Assembly: GCA_963662175.1 (NCBI GenBank)
Contig: OY759218.1
Span: forward strand, 47,871,427 to 47,935,426
DNA from: Aradus depressus
Taxonomy: Eukaryota; Arthropoda; Insecta; Hemiptera; Aradidae
DNA: 64,000 nucleotides
Reading direction: 5' to 3'
How positions within the stretch are numbered: position 1 is the stretch's first letter; each line of letters begins with the position of its first letter. Below are positions 1 to 8,890 of this stretch, piece by piece. The translations under genes and the position numbers were made by a program. The notes below the pieces were generated by a model that saw only the letters and a list, made by a program, of their open reading frames with translations, had not been told where the DNA came from and did no database searches.

Positions 1-1657
1 TTTTTTGGATAATTTCAGTTAATTACAGTAACAAATAAAGAATCGAAAAGTATTGAACTATTAACTTTCCATATAATTATAATGCTTATTTCTTCCCAAC
101 ATTTCTCCATGAAAGATATGTTAAAATTCCCTCTTGTCCCTCTACAATTTGGAAAACTGGGACAATATATAACAATAACTTTGATAAAACAACAACAAAC
201 ACAGTAGAAAATTGAAGAAATAGTGCTTAAATATGTTAACATGCTACTGGAAATAATGTTGTAGTGGGCAGGCTGAAATTGAGTGTTTTTACTTGCGTAA
301 TACAAAATTATTCTCTTTGGCGTCTGAAATTTCCCTTTTCCCCCTTTATTGGTAATAGATTTCCCCTTTAAGTTTCCCTCACACCAAAAACTCTTTTGAA
401 TTAGATTTATTCTTCAAATATTCTCCATTCTTGCGAATTCCGGCAGATGTAACTATTCTATTTTGAAGGTTTTTATTCAGGGTTAACTTCAGCTGCTTCA
501 CTAAAATAGATGTTCTTCATTTTCTCTGTTTTCACTTGCTATTTCCCGTTTATCTTTTCCTTCCCTCCGCTGAAACATTTTTACTTTTCTTCTTGGATAG
601 AACCTTCACGGTTTCTGTATACATGACTGATTCTTTATAATCTTTAAAATTAACCATTTGAAGAAAAATAGCTTGTAGGTTTTCACGTTTACGGATCAAT
701 CAATAACATGAAAAAAAAAATTATAAATTATTTTGAACAACAATTTTCATCATAAAAGTTCCAATCATATAGCAGATTACAATAATTATTTTAGTAATAG
801 TTGTAATGCAGAAGGTATAGAAATGAATATGTGGTTTAAGCATAGTTTGGGAATAGATATCGTGGTTAAGGCATAGTACAGAAATGAGTACGAGTATATA
901 GGTTAAGACATAGAATATAAATGAATAGCGTTAGTTGAGGCTACCACACGAGCGGTTATTATACAAAAAGAGGAGGAATGCAAAAAAAAGTTAATTGATT
1001 CGAGGGGAATAAAAATCCGGCTTAGAGTAGGTTAAGAGTGAGTTGAGGTGAGGTGAGTTATGGGACAGATGGGAGTGGAGTCAGCCGGGTTGCTATTCTG
1101 ATTGCCAATCGGCTCGAATATAACTCCTAGGGTCTCTATTATTTTATTCTCTGCTGGACATTTAATTCGGCATTGTGGGCCAAGTATCCAATGAATGGGG
1201 GATGTAGTGCCGGTTGGCCTGCTTTGGGGCCTAGTGAACCGTGCTCTCCTCTCTCCTCCTACAATGCCAGTATTTACCCTCTCACACAACCTAGTCTACT
1301 GTTCCGTGTTCTATGTTCTATGGACCTACCGCTACCTCAGTCAAAAGCCAGACACTCAAGGGCGCCGGTCGCACAGAGCTACCGTGTTTGTCTTCTTTCT
1401 GTTGGACCCCAGCCGGTGCCATTAGCGTTTCTTTACTTTCTTATATCTTTAGTGTAAGAAAGTATTGTAATTGTGCAGAAATAGAGTTTTCAGCGTAATT
1501 TTACGTTTCAAGATCCCCTCGCCACGCCTTGAACATGTTCGCGATGAAGTCTGTATGTATGTCCCATACCTTAGGGAAGTCCTGCCTTACAAATATTTGG
1601 TAAATAAAACAAAGAATTTGTTTAACATTTATATTGTCTAATTCCACAATATATATA
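1..1657. other. No gene recognised; repeat-like noncoding DNA
   Basis: This AT-rich stretch has only short open frames in all directions, none with a recognisable protein family. A more GC-balanced segment at about 1030-1560 reads open for some 60-95 codons on both strands. It has the look of decayed repeat DNA, but I cannot assign it. Because Pax6 exons begin at 7871 with a split codon, this region may be part of a long Pax6 intron. Confidence 0.5.
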
Positions 1658-1659
1658 TA

Positions 1660-1885
1660 CAGTGACTCACAAAAGTCATCATACACCTCCCATATTGAAA
1701 GAAATTATCTCAATATCTCTGAATAAGCCGTGAAGAACAGAAAGTACTTCAAGAACTGTAAAGAGCATCTATTACTGCCTTCAAAGAGCAAATTGAATGA
1801 TATTTATAAAAAAGGAATAGCGCTTAAAAAAATTATTAACAAAAGAAATCAGTTACAGTACCTCACAAAAGTCTTCATACACCTT
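1660..1885 (+). repeat. Left terminal inverted repeat of the Tc1 element
   Basis: The outer motif starts at 1660 (CAGTGACTCACAAAAGT) and the inner one at about 1854 (CAGTACCTCACAAAAGTC). The intervening sequence, including GTAAAGAGCATCTAT, matches the right arm in reverse complement, so the inverted repeat spans the whole arm and not only the tips. Confidence 0.88.
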
Positions 1886-1909
1886 CAAATCATCTTCGTT
1901 TTTCGTTAT

Positions 1910-2933
1910 TTAATATTTCGTAGGCCCACCCTTTTTCTGTAAAACATTTGTAAGACGTTTCGGGACTGAGGAAACTAATTTCTTACAAAGTGATTCCGGT
2001 GTTTTGGACCACTCACACAATATTTTGTCTTTCAATTCACCAATGTTTCTTATCTTGTTGTTTCTCAATCTTCGATTGACTAATTCCCACAAATTTTCTA
2101 TTGGATTGAGATCTGGTGACTGAGGAGGAGTGTCTATCACTTTGGGGCAATTGTACAGAAGCCATTCCCTCACTTTAAAAGCCTTGTGCTTCGGATCATT
2201 GTCCTGGTAAAATTTGAAACTGTTTGAAATTCCCATTTTTGCTGCACTCTGTTTTAAATTGTTGCGTAAAATGTCTACATAAACCCATTGCTTCAATATG
2301 CCATCAATGATATGGAGATTTCCTACTTCATGTGATGACATACACCCCCATACCATTATAGAACCACCGCTTCACAGTGGCACGGAGATTCTTCTCGTCT
2401 AATTCGGTGTTTGGCTTTCTCCATATAACACTGCCTTGGTATGAATCGAATAATGAAAATTTACTTTCATCAGCAAATATAACATCATCCCAGTAGTTAT
2501 TATCTTTTTCACAAAACGTTTTGGAAAAATTAAGTCTTTTTTTCCGGTTCACATGACTGATGAATGGCTTCTTCCTACTTACTCGACCATGATACTCTTT
2601 ATTTCTCAATGTTCGTCGAACAGTTTCAGCACTTACGTCCACGTTCAACTCATCCTTCAGCTCTGCAGCAATTGTAGGGGCACTTAATCGTGGATTAATC
2701 AGAATTTTCCGAGTTAAGACTCTTTCTACACGATTAGAAAGTAATTTAGGCCGACCACTTCTAGGTTTATCACAGAGAAGCCCTGAGTTTTTAAACTTTT
2801 GAATGATAGATTGCACACTGGGAAAAGGAACATTCACTTTATCACTTATTACACGGTAACTGTCTCCATTTTGCCAATGATTAATAATCAACTCTCTAAT
2901 TGCTAGAGGAATACATTTTCTCGTTGGTGCCAT
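1910..2933 (-). pseudogene. Tc1 transposase (DD34E), broken by one frameshift
   Basis: The protein would cut and reinsert the surrounding transposon. The N-terminal piece (2933-2328) starts with ATG and carries the paired-like helix-turn-helix DNA-binding region and a GRPK hinge (RSGRPKLL). The first catalytic aspartate follows in FADESKF. The C-terminal piece (about 2369-1910) is in another frame and has the second aspartate (QDNDPKH) and the glutamate (NPIENLW). The spacing from QD to E is 34 intervening residues, the DD34E signature of Tc1. The frame is lost at about 2364-2372, where the expected glycine-rich turn before MVWGCMSS is two bases short. All three catalytic residues survive, so this is a young copy with one inactivating lesion as far as I can see. 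Confidence 0.94.
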
Positions 2934-3077
2934 CGCTTTCAGTAAAAGCTAAACTGTTACTGGGTTTGTCCTTTAAGCGCCTGGAGTTAGTTATCTTGAA
3001 TAGAATTATTGATAATAGTATTAATGAAGAAAAGAGTATTAGCAGATAGTAAACATCAGCAAAACAATAATTAGTAG

Positions 3078-3303
3078 TGAACTGTATGAAGACTTTTGTG
3101 GGGTACTAAAAAGGATTTTTTTTTCAAATAACTTTTTTTGTGCTATTTCTGTTTTGTGTAGAACATTCATTTTGCTCTTTTAAAAGAGTGATAGATGCTC
3201 TTTACGTTTTTTCAAACTTTGTTCGTTTTCTACATTTTAGCCGGAAATAATGGAAACAATTATTCCAATAATGGAGGTGTATGATAACTTTTGTGAGCCA
3301 CAT
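3078..3303 (-). repeat. Right terminal inverted repeat of the Tc1 element
   Basis: Read on the minus strand, the outer motif (GGCTCACAAAAGTTATCATA) and the inner motif (CCCCACAAAAGTCTTCATAC) match the left arm with scattered substitutions. The inner motif sits just upstream of the transposase start at 2933. Confidence 0.88.
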
Positions 3304-3593
3304 ATATAAAGTATTGTCATACTTATTCTACCCTCAGGAATGGTAACTGAAAAAGCTTGACTCTCTGGAACAGCTGCAAATTGATAGAGCTTTGAACGAC
3401 CAAACTCACTTCAAATTCTCATTTTTTTTTTCTTCTTGTACTTATGTCATATACCCCATATTTCTTATATATAATACATATTCCACTATATACCCTATTC
3501 ATTCGTCTTCATTTCTTAATATTATTTTTTTCTTTATTTTTATATTATTGACCAGTCAAATATTTTAAATCATTATGTTGCGGTAGGACTCCT

Positions 3594-3615
3594 CCCCCCC
3601 CCCCCCCCCCCCCCC
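3594..3615 (+). repeat. 22-base poly-C tract
   Basis: An uninterrupted run of C in otherwise AT-rich DNA; a second run of 20 C lies at 5052-5071. Such runs are assembly-sensitive and could form i-motif or G-quadruplex structures on one strand or the other. Confidence 0.9.
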
Positions 3616-3650
3616 TCCACCCCCTTCCTTAGGGCAGAGGGTCACAGACA

Positions 3651-3690
3651 GTGATATTGTATAAATATTGTCATATTTATACAATATCAC
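3651..3690. repeat. Perfect 17-bp inverted repeat (hairpin)
   Basis: The arm GTGATATTGTATAAATA at 3651-3667 is perfectly repeated in reverse complement at 3674-3690 with a 6-base spacer. It lies 35 bases after the poly-C tract. No U-run or coding context suggests a particular function. Confidence 0.9.
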
Positions 3691-4145
3691 CATATTGTCA
3701 CCCCTAGCAAACTTAAATCTCACTTTTGAACTGTGCTGACGATGTCGTAAGCTGAAACCCATACATTATGTAGGTATATCATTTTGTGTAATTAGTCAAT
3801 ATATAAGTTAAACTAGTTTTTTGTTTTTATTCATTTTATTAGCTTTCCACTGTATCGACACAGATCGCAGAAATGTATTCGGACATCTTAATGATTAATT
3901 AATTAAATTAAACGTGAGAAGTATAAGAAGGTAAACAATATCATAAATTAGAAATGGCGGTTAATCTTAGTTTATTAATGAAAATATTTGAATTATTCAG
4001 TGAATAAATAAATAAGTTTTGAGTAATATTTAAAAAAAATTTATTTGAATAGAAAATTATTTGAATACTTCTCAACACTGCTCGAGCCTAAAAACGATTT
4101 GATTCATTCTTTCCGTAAACTATTTCTCTCAATAATGATTCCAGG

Positions 4146-4717
4146 CAGGGCCGGATTTAGAATTGTGAGGCCCTGGGGCAGCGCCCGGTGGAGGCCCCCT
4201 AAAATTGTCTATGTCTGAGAAAGAATGAACTCAATCATAAACCCAATAAATTAGAAATGTTCATTGTCATAATTTTGCTAACATAAAATTTTTAGAAAGT
4301 TTCAAGGTAAAAAAGCTTTGCAAGATTTTTTTGTTCGCAAAAGTGGTTATAAGCTCATCAAAATTCAAATTACGAAGAATATCACTTTCTAAACTGAGAA
4401 GCAAGAGATTTGTTAAAAGATTTTGATTCATATTCGTTCGCAATCTGTTTTTGATGAGCCTCAGTTTCGATAAAGATCTTTCCCGCTGCAGTTTGTTACC
4501 ACCATTGATAAATACATGGGAAGACCTATTTCTGCATTGCAAAAAGTAGATTGTACATTATTTTTCTAAATTTTCTTTCAAACCACTTTTCTGTATCTTT
4601 TGGATTTCCAGAACTTTTTTTTTCATTATTTTTTGGTTCGAAAGTAAAAAATGTTGGCAACGACTTGTAACTTGGTGGAGGCCCCGAGGCCATGCCCCTG
4701 TGCTAAACCCGGCTTTG
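4146..4717 (-). mobile_element. Short hAT element with 8-bp target duplication
   Basis: The ends are inverted (CAGGGCCGGATTTAG on the left; CAAAGCCGGGTTTAG read inward from the right). The 572-bp unit is flanked on both sides by the 8-bp direct repeat ATTCCAGG (4138-4145 and 4718-4725), the size made by hAT transposases. It still contains the tail of the transposase on the minus strand, so it is a deletion derivative and not a de novo MITE. Confidence 0.88.
4267..4542 (-). pseudogene. hAT transposase C-terminal (dimerisation) fragment
   Basis: The 91-residue reading frame contains RERSLSKLRLIKNRLRTNMN followed by a leucine-rich stretch ending in NFDELITTFANKK. This resembles the C-terminal hAT dimerisation region of the ZMYM/ZBED-like group, where the consensus is ERSFSKLKLIK followed by LxxLxLLSIE. 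The catalytic core is missing, so it cannot be active. Confidence 0.8.
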
Positions 4718-4725
4718 ATTCCAGG

Positions 4726-5349
4726 TCTATTGATTTCGGTGCCTGTCGTATTAGTGGTTGTAGAAATATAGGAATTCTGTGAAATTTGGAACATATAGTC
4801 ATTTATACCGATTTTTTATAGAAGCTCTCCTCGAATGCTACTCAGGCAAATGAAAGGGAAGCATGGATGTTTTTTGTGTGAGCAGGTTGGACTATAGATC
4901 TGGGATGTCCTGAATGTGGACTCAGAGGAGCAAGGAGCAATACTGTATGGAGGGAAGGGCAAGGAGGGTGCCGGAGAGGCAGGGGCGGTAGGACAGTAGC
5001 ACGGGAGGTACTTTGGTCCTTATCATAGGTTTCTGCCTCGCCGCCTCCAGTCCCCCCCCCCCCCCCCCCCCGCCCCTTCTCCTTATCTACCCCACCTTAC
5101 ACAAATAAAACATTAATATCATCCCTCCCAACCCCCGCCCCCCATCCTCCCTTCCTCTCACAAATTTTAAGTGAGTCAACTTTTAAACTGCTTTAATTTT
5201 AACATGGTTTTCGTCAACTTGAGAACTTAAGGAAATGTAGGTTTGGAACTTTTAACTCCAAGTGTGGCGCTTAGGAAGAACTCAGGCACATTAAATCAAA
5301 ATAAAATAATAATAATAATAATAATTTAAAAAATTCGATAAATTATGTA
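4726..5349. other. Noncoding spacer, no gene seen
   Basis: No recognisable coding sequence. It contains a GC-richer patch (about 4900-5040), a 20-base C run at 5052-5071 and a short (AAT)n tract near 5305-5325. Confidence 0.5.
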
Positions 5350-5860
5350 TTATGTACGTACTTCCCCAGCACGAAATAATCAAGTACGTTTTAGCTCTCC
5401 CTCCACAGCCAATGGACCGTTTGGACTAAAACTCTATATTTGACTTACATAGTGTCTTGTGAATGCTCATCCTAATTGTTGTGTCGATACATTTATTAGA
5501 TGACAGTCATTAGGGTATTTGTGTCGATACATTCATTAGATGAACAGTCATTAGGGTATTTGAGTCGATACATTCATTAGATGAACAGTCATTAGGGTAT
5601 TTGTGTCGATACATTCATTAGATGAACAGTCATTAGGGTATTTGTGTCGATACATTCATTAGATGAACAGTCATTAGTGTCGAGCCCCCCTTCTTTGGTT
5701 CCCCCCCTTTCCTTCGACCCATTTCTGGAAAATAAATAGGCTCCATCCTTATGGGGGTTTGAATTTAAATATAAAATTTCATGTCCTTACTTGCATCACG
5801 GCATTAGCAGTTATTGGAATTTTTGAGTAGAGCCCCCCACTGATCCTCCTCTCCCCTTTG
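5350..5860 (+). repeat. Dispersed repeat, forward copy
   Basis: The segment running from ACTTCCCCAGCACGAA through TTGACTTACATAG and TGTTGTGTCGATACATT resembles, in reverse complement, the segment at 10545-10835 (ACTTCCCCAGAACGAA, TTGACTTACATAG, TGTTGTGTCGATAAATT). It is therefore a dispersed family of unknown type. The forward copy has an internal minisatellite expansion at 5481-5677. Confidence 0.65.
5481..5677 (+). repeat. 41-bp minisatellite, five copies
   Basis: Units begin with G(T/A)GTCGATACATT at 5481, 5521, 5562, 5603 and 5644. The first unit is 40 bp and the rest 41 bp, and the array ends at TCATTAG near 5677. The copies are nearly identical, so the expansion is recent or homogenised. 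The unit lies inside the dispersed repeat family, whose other copy at 10545-10835 has only one unit-like segment. Confidence 0.92.
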
Positions 5861-6109
5861 GCTAATTCCGCTGAAAATTAATAGTTAACCTAACCTCGTT
5901 AATACCGCATCTTCCCCAACTCGCGTTATACGTCAACAACTAGGGATTACAATCCCGAGATTGGAAATTAATCCCGAAATTTCGGGATTCAACTCTTTCA
6001 ATCCCGGTATTAAAATAACATCTAAATATGTAAGTTTAAGAAAATAATTTATATTAAAAAAAAAACAATTTTACAGTTAACATATTTACATATTTATGCT
6101 GAAAAATAT

Positions 6110-6240
6110 GCCCTTAAAAGCATCATGTTTCCAAAGAGTTATTGCCTAATCTTGACCTCGCTTGGTACAAAAGTACCTAGACGCAGAAAAGGTCCTTTCG
6201 GCCTCTACACCACTGTTCGGTGGAATTGTTAGCAATGATC
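6110..6240 (-). pseudogene. hAT transposase C-terminal remnant
   Basis: Read on the minus strand, one frame gives NSGVEAERTFSASRYFCTKR and then, after a stop, a short continuation with ITLWKH. This matches the hAT C-terminal signature (SxxxERxFSxxxxxxxxKR). Only about 40 residues are readable and there is an in-frame stop. Confidence 0.72.
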
Positions 6241-6407
6241 TGTAAAGTTTTAGCACAACCCTCTTTTACCACTTCTTTCGTTCTCTTCGGTGAACTTTCG
6301 GTTTGTAATTTTTTTAATTTCCCGTTTAAGTGCATTTGTCATTGATTTTTCGTCATTACCGGGTCTGGCAAGTTCCTCTGTTGAGCTTGAGCTTGAGGAA
6401 GACCCTT

Positions 6408-6501
6408 CTGGCCCGGTCAGGAGCTGACAGAAAACGTATAGGACCGGAACCCTACTGGCCCGGTCAGGAGCTGACAGAAAACCTATAGGACCGGAACCCT
6501 T
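6408..6501 (+). repeat. 47-bp tandem duplication in the LINE fragment
   Basis: CTGGCCCGGTCAGGAGCTGA starts at 6408 and again at 6455, and the copies continue through AGGACCGGAACCCT with one substitution. It sits at the 5' edge of the truncated LINE and may have arisen during insertion. Confidence 0.88.
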
Positions 6502-6652
6502 CTGCGGGATCTCTAAGAGCACCGCAAGGGCGGCAATACATGGTTGGCTGACCAGGAATCACATCCAGTTCTGGAGAGGGGTCCCAAAGCAAAGACATTC
6601 AAAACTCTTTATAGCGGAACCCTCCGAGAAAAGGAGCCGAGGGCTCCTGAAT

Positions 6653-6925
6653 ATGAGCAGAATGGATCTAAGAGCTATGACAGGGCTGATTACAGGACAC
6701 TGTCATATGAACAAACACCTACACAATATGGGCATCGCTAGAAGCCCTCTGTGCAGGAAATGTGGAGAGGAAAATGAAACTCCGGTTCATATTCTAAGCC
6801 GGTGCGGGGCACTAGAAAGCAGACGTTTTCACTGCTTCGGGTCTGCCATAACGGAACCGAATCAGGTAATGGAAGGAACCTGCAGAAGAATCCTGAACTT
6901 TATTAAATATGCAGGGCTGCTGTAG
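6653..6925 (+). pseudogene. LINE ORF2 C-terminus (zinc-knuckle region)
   Basis: The 90-residue frame RAMTGLITGHCHMNKHLHNM to the stop at 6925 is the conserved C-terminal part of RNase H-bearing LINE ORF2 proteins: a TGH block followed by CxxC..HxxxxC, which probably helps bind element RNA or target DNA. The upstream frame (NHIQFWRGVPKQRH) is continuous with it. It has no own promoter or start and is a dead fragment. Confidence 0.8.
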
Positions 6926-7441
6926 GGAACGACACACACAGGGCACACAATAGGCCTACTCTGGCCGATGTGACACAAATCAGCCCTCGGAAAAAAAAAA
7001 AAAAAAAAAAATGGTCTTTTCCTTACCTTTGATTTCTTTTCATAAAATGGCTTTCGTTGGCACAGCAAAATTGGGATTGTTTTTTTTCTTATTTACATTT
7101 ATTAGGATTTTGCAAATAAATCAAAAGTCCGGATAAGTTTGTTCTTCGTTCGTTAATCCTCATCTTCAGAGCGTCGTTCTTCCAGGAATATTGGGATTCT
7201 AAACCGAGACCGGTTATTTATTTCTTAGTAGGTAGGTACTGAGTTTTTTCTTCGCGGTCGTCTCTCAAATTTAGATAAAATCCCTACTTGCCTTCTTTTA
7301 ATATTATACCTTATTGTTAATCCCTTAAAATACATATATACTTGTTTTCTAAAGATATAGTTAGTTAAACAAATTAATAAAATCTTAATATAAAAAAAAT
7401 CTCGAAGATCTCGGGAAAAAATCCCGGGATTGCAATCCTTA

Positions 7442-7870
7442 GTTAACACCGTTCTTTCTCACTGTCTAATGTTTATATCCGTTATATTTACGGATAATAT
7501 ATAATTCATTTTCGATTACTTTACTTGAGGGCCTAATCACATTTTACAAGATACCGCTTTTATTTATGACTTATAAAAATCTCTTCAAATAAAAGTTGTA
7601 GGGGAAACTGAAAACACATTTTATATGCAATACTATTTTTCGAAAACAGTCTTAAACCCCCCTCTAAAATTAATAATGGCAGTTAGCCCCACATCAGGGG
7701 GAGAGTGATCTGTAAAAACGTGGTTGGTATAATAAAGTCCTATATTTAGACATTTTTTCTAAAACAAAAAAGTAGTGTGAGTGTTCCTGGTTATGTGTTA
7801 ATGTATGTTTCTCTGACAGTAAAATATGGTGTATAAATATACGGTTTCTTTATTTATTTATTTTTTTCAG
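7442..7870 (+). other. Pax6 intron, 3' part with splice acceptor
   Basis: No coding sequence. The stretch ends in a T-rich tract and the acceptor TTTTTTTCAG at 7861-7870, directly before the Pax6 exon at 7871. Confidence 0.8.
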
Positions 7871-8890
7871 GGGTTGGTGACACGGAAGGTGAGTCCGGGG
7901 GAGAGAGCTCCAACCAAGGATCCTGTGAAGAGGATCAAGCACGACTCAGACTGAAGAGGAAACTGCAGAGGAACCGAACCTCCTTCACTAACGAGCAGAT
8001 AGACAGTCTAGAGAAAGGTAACATTCATTCCAAACCAACCTAAGAACTCAACGGACATTCCATACTGATCCACGGACAGGTTATTCTCATCAAGGGTGGA
8101 GAATCTTCGGTAAGGCGTTTGTCAATCCAGAAAAGTTAAGGAATTAGAGCTTCGAAAAAATTCTAAGAGGTACGAGAGTAGGAGGTAGTGCTAGCGAGGT
8201 GAGGTTATATAGACCTCGGGTACGATACCCGCATCTCTATTCAATTCGGATATTGTCGTTCAAAGGCTTCGAAATGGCGACAAAGCCTAATCTTCATATA
8301 TTTTTTTTTTACAAACCTCAAACTACATCTCGTAAAAGACTATTCGCATACATTTAATTTCGTTTTGCGTACATGGTATTTAAATTAAAATACCTTACCC
8401 TAACCAACCACAATCTACTTGATTATCGTAATTTTATTGATCTATTGCGGTAAAATTCTGAATCCATCACTGGCCACAAGGATGGATTGAATGGAGCTCA
8501 AAAATGAATCTGACTGAGTTATTCAGCTAAAATTGTATGTTTCAGAGTTCGAAAGAACACATTACCCAGATGTGTTTGCTCGAGAGAGGCTAGCAGCCAA
8601 AATTGGACTTCCTGAAGCGCGAATACAGGTTCGTTTCAGATCAGTACAACATACCTTTTTTTTAGTTTAGATTTAGAAATTACAGTTTTCCTTATTAAAT
8701 ACTTAAATGTTAATTTGCAGGTATGGTTTTCCAATCGGCGAGCGAAATGGAGGAGAGAGGAAAAACTGCGGAATCAAAGGAGAGGGGATCCGGCTGAAGG
8801 AGGCGGGTCGCCGAACAGACTGGGCAGCTACACTCCTAACTCGATCTACCCTCCCATCCCCACACCTATATCAATCAACGATAGCTATAG
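7871..8890 (+). CDS. Pax6: Pax6 homeodomain exons
   Basis: The 60-residue homeodomain is split over three exons: [18 protein letters not shown] at 7963-8017, [10 protein letters not shown] to ARIQ at 8546-8628, and [14 protein letters not shown] at 8721-8762. Residue 50 is serine, as in Pax proteins with both paired and homeodomain. The third exon continues with the linker [11 protein letters not shown] and a proline-rich start of the transactivation domain, up to the donor ATAG/GTAACT at 8891. The 3' 78 bp of this exon are the founder of a downstream tandem array. Confidence 0.97.

Larger units (their letters stand above)
1658..3305 (-). mobile_element. Tc1/mariner transposon with long IR/DR-type terminal repeats
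   Basis: A complete but inactivated Tc1-family DNA transposon of about 1.65 kb lies between TA dinucleotides in TATATA tracts. The ends are inverted repeats of about 225 bp (1660-1885 and 3078-3303). Each arm carries two copies of a related motif, an outer one containing CTCACAAAAGTCATCATACA and an inner one containing CACAAAAGTCTTCATACA. This two-motif-per-arm arrangement is the IR/DR architecture known from Sleeping Beauty-type Tc1 elements, where the motifs are transposase-binding sites. The transposase lies between the arms on the minus strand and is frameshifted. Confidence 0.93.
3306..4137. other. Noncoding spacer with poly-C tract and hairpin
   Basis: No protein family is visible. The stretch contains a 22-base C run and a perfect hairpin, each listed separately, and is otherwise AT-rich. 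Confidence 0.5.
6400..7011 (+). mobile_element. 5'-truncated LINE tail with poly-A
   Basis: The conceptual product holds the segment after the RNase H domain (IGPEPFCGISK) and then a C-terminal zinc motif, CRKCGEENETPVHILSRC. It ends after NFIKYAGLL at 6925 and is followed by 3' UTR and a 21-base A run at 6991-7011. It is related to the LINE at 13041-16300 (compare IGPEPVLG and CDRCGEEDETAAHFLGIC). Only the last quarter of ORF2 was inserted, typical of 5' truncation during target-primed reverse transcription. Confidence 0.82.
5941..7441 (-). mobile_element. hAT-like relic with nested LINE insertion
   Basis: The left end (TAGGGATTACAATCCCGAGA) and right end (TAAGGATTGCAATCCCGGGA, read inward) are imperfect inverted repeats. 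Minus-strand transposase remains lie at 6110-6240. Possible flanking duplications (GTCAACAAC and GTTAACACC) differ at two positions and their offset is ambiguous, so I regard the target duplication as likely but decayed. A LINE 3' end with poly-A sits inside at about 6400-7011 and must be younger. Confidence 0.72.

Noticed and set aside
1032..1457. Overlapping open frames on both strands
   Set aside because: No family, no splice signals that join to other exons; possible decayed repeat.
3565..3762. 65-codon minus-strand frame with a glycine run
   Set aside because: The glycines are only the translation of the 22-base C tract; no family and low complexity.
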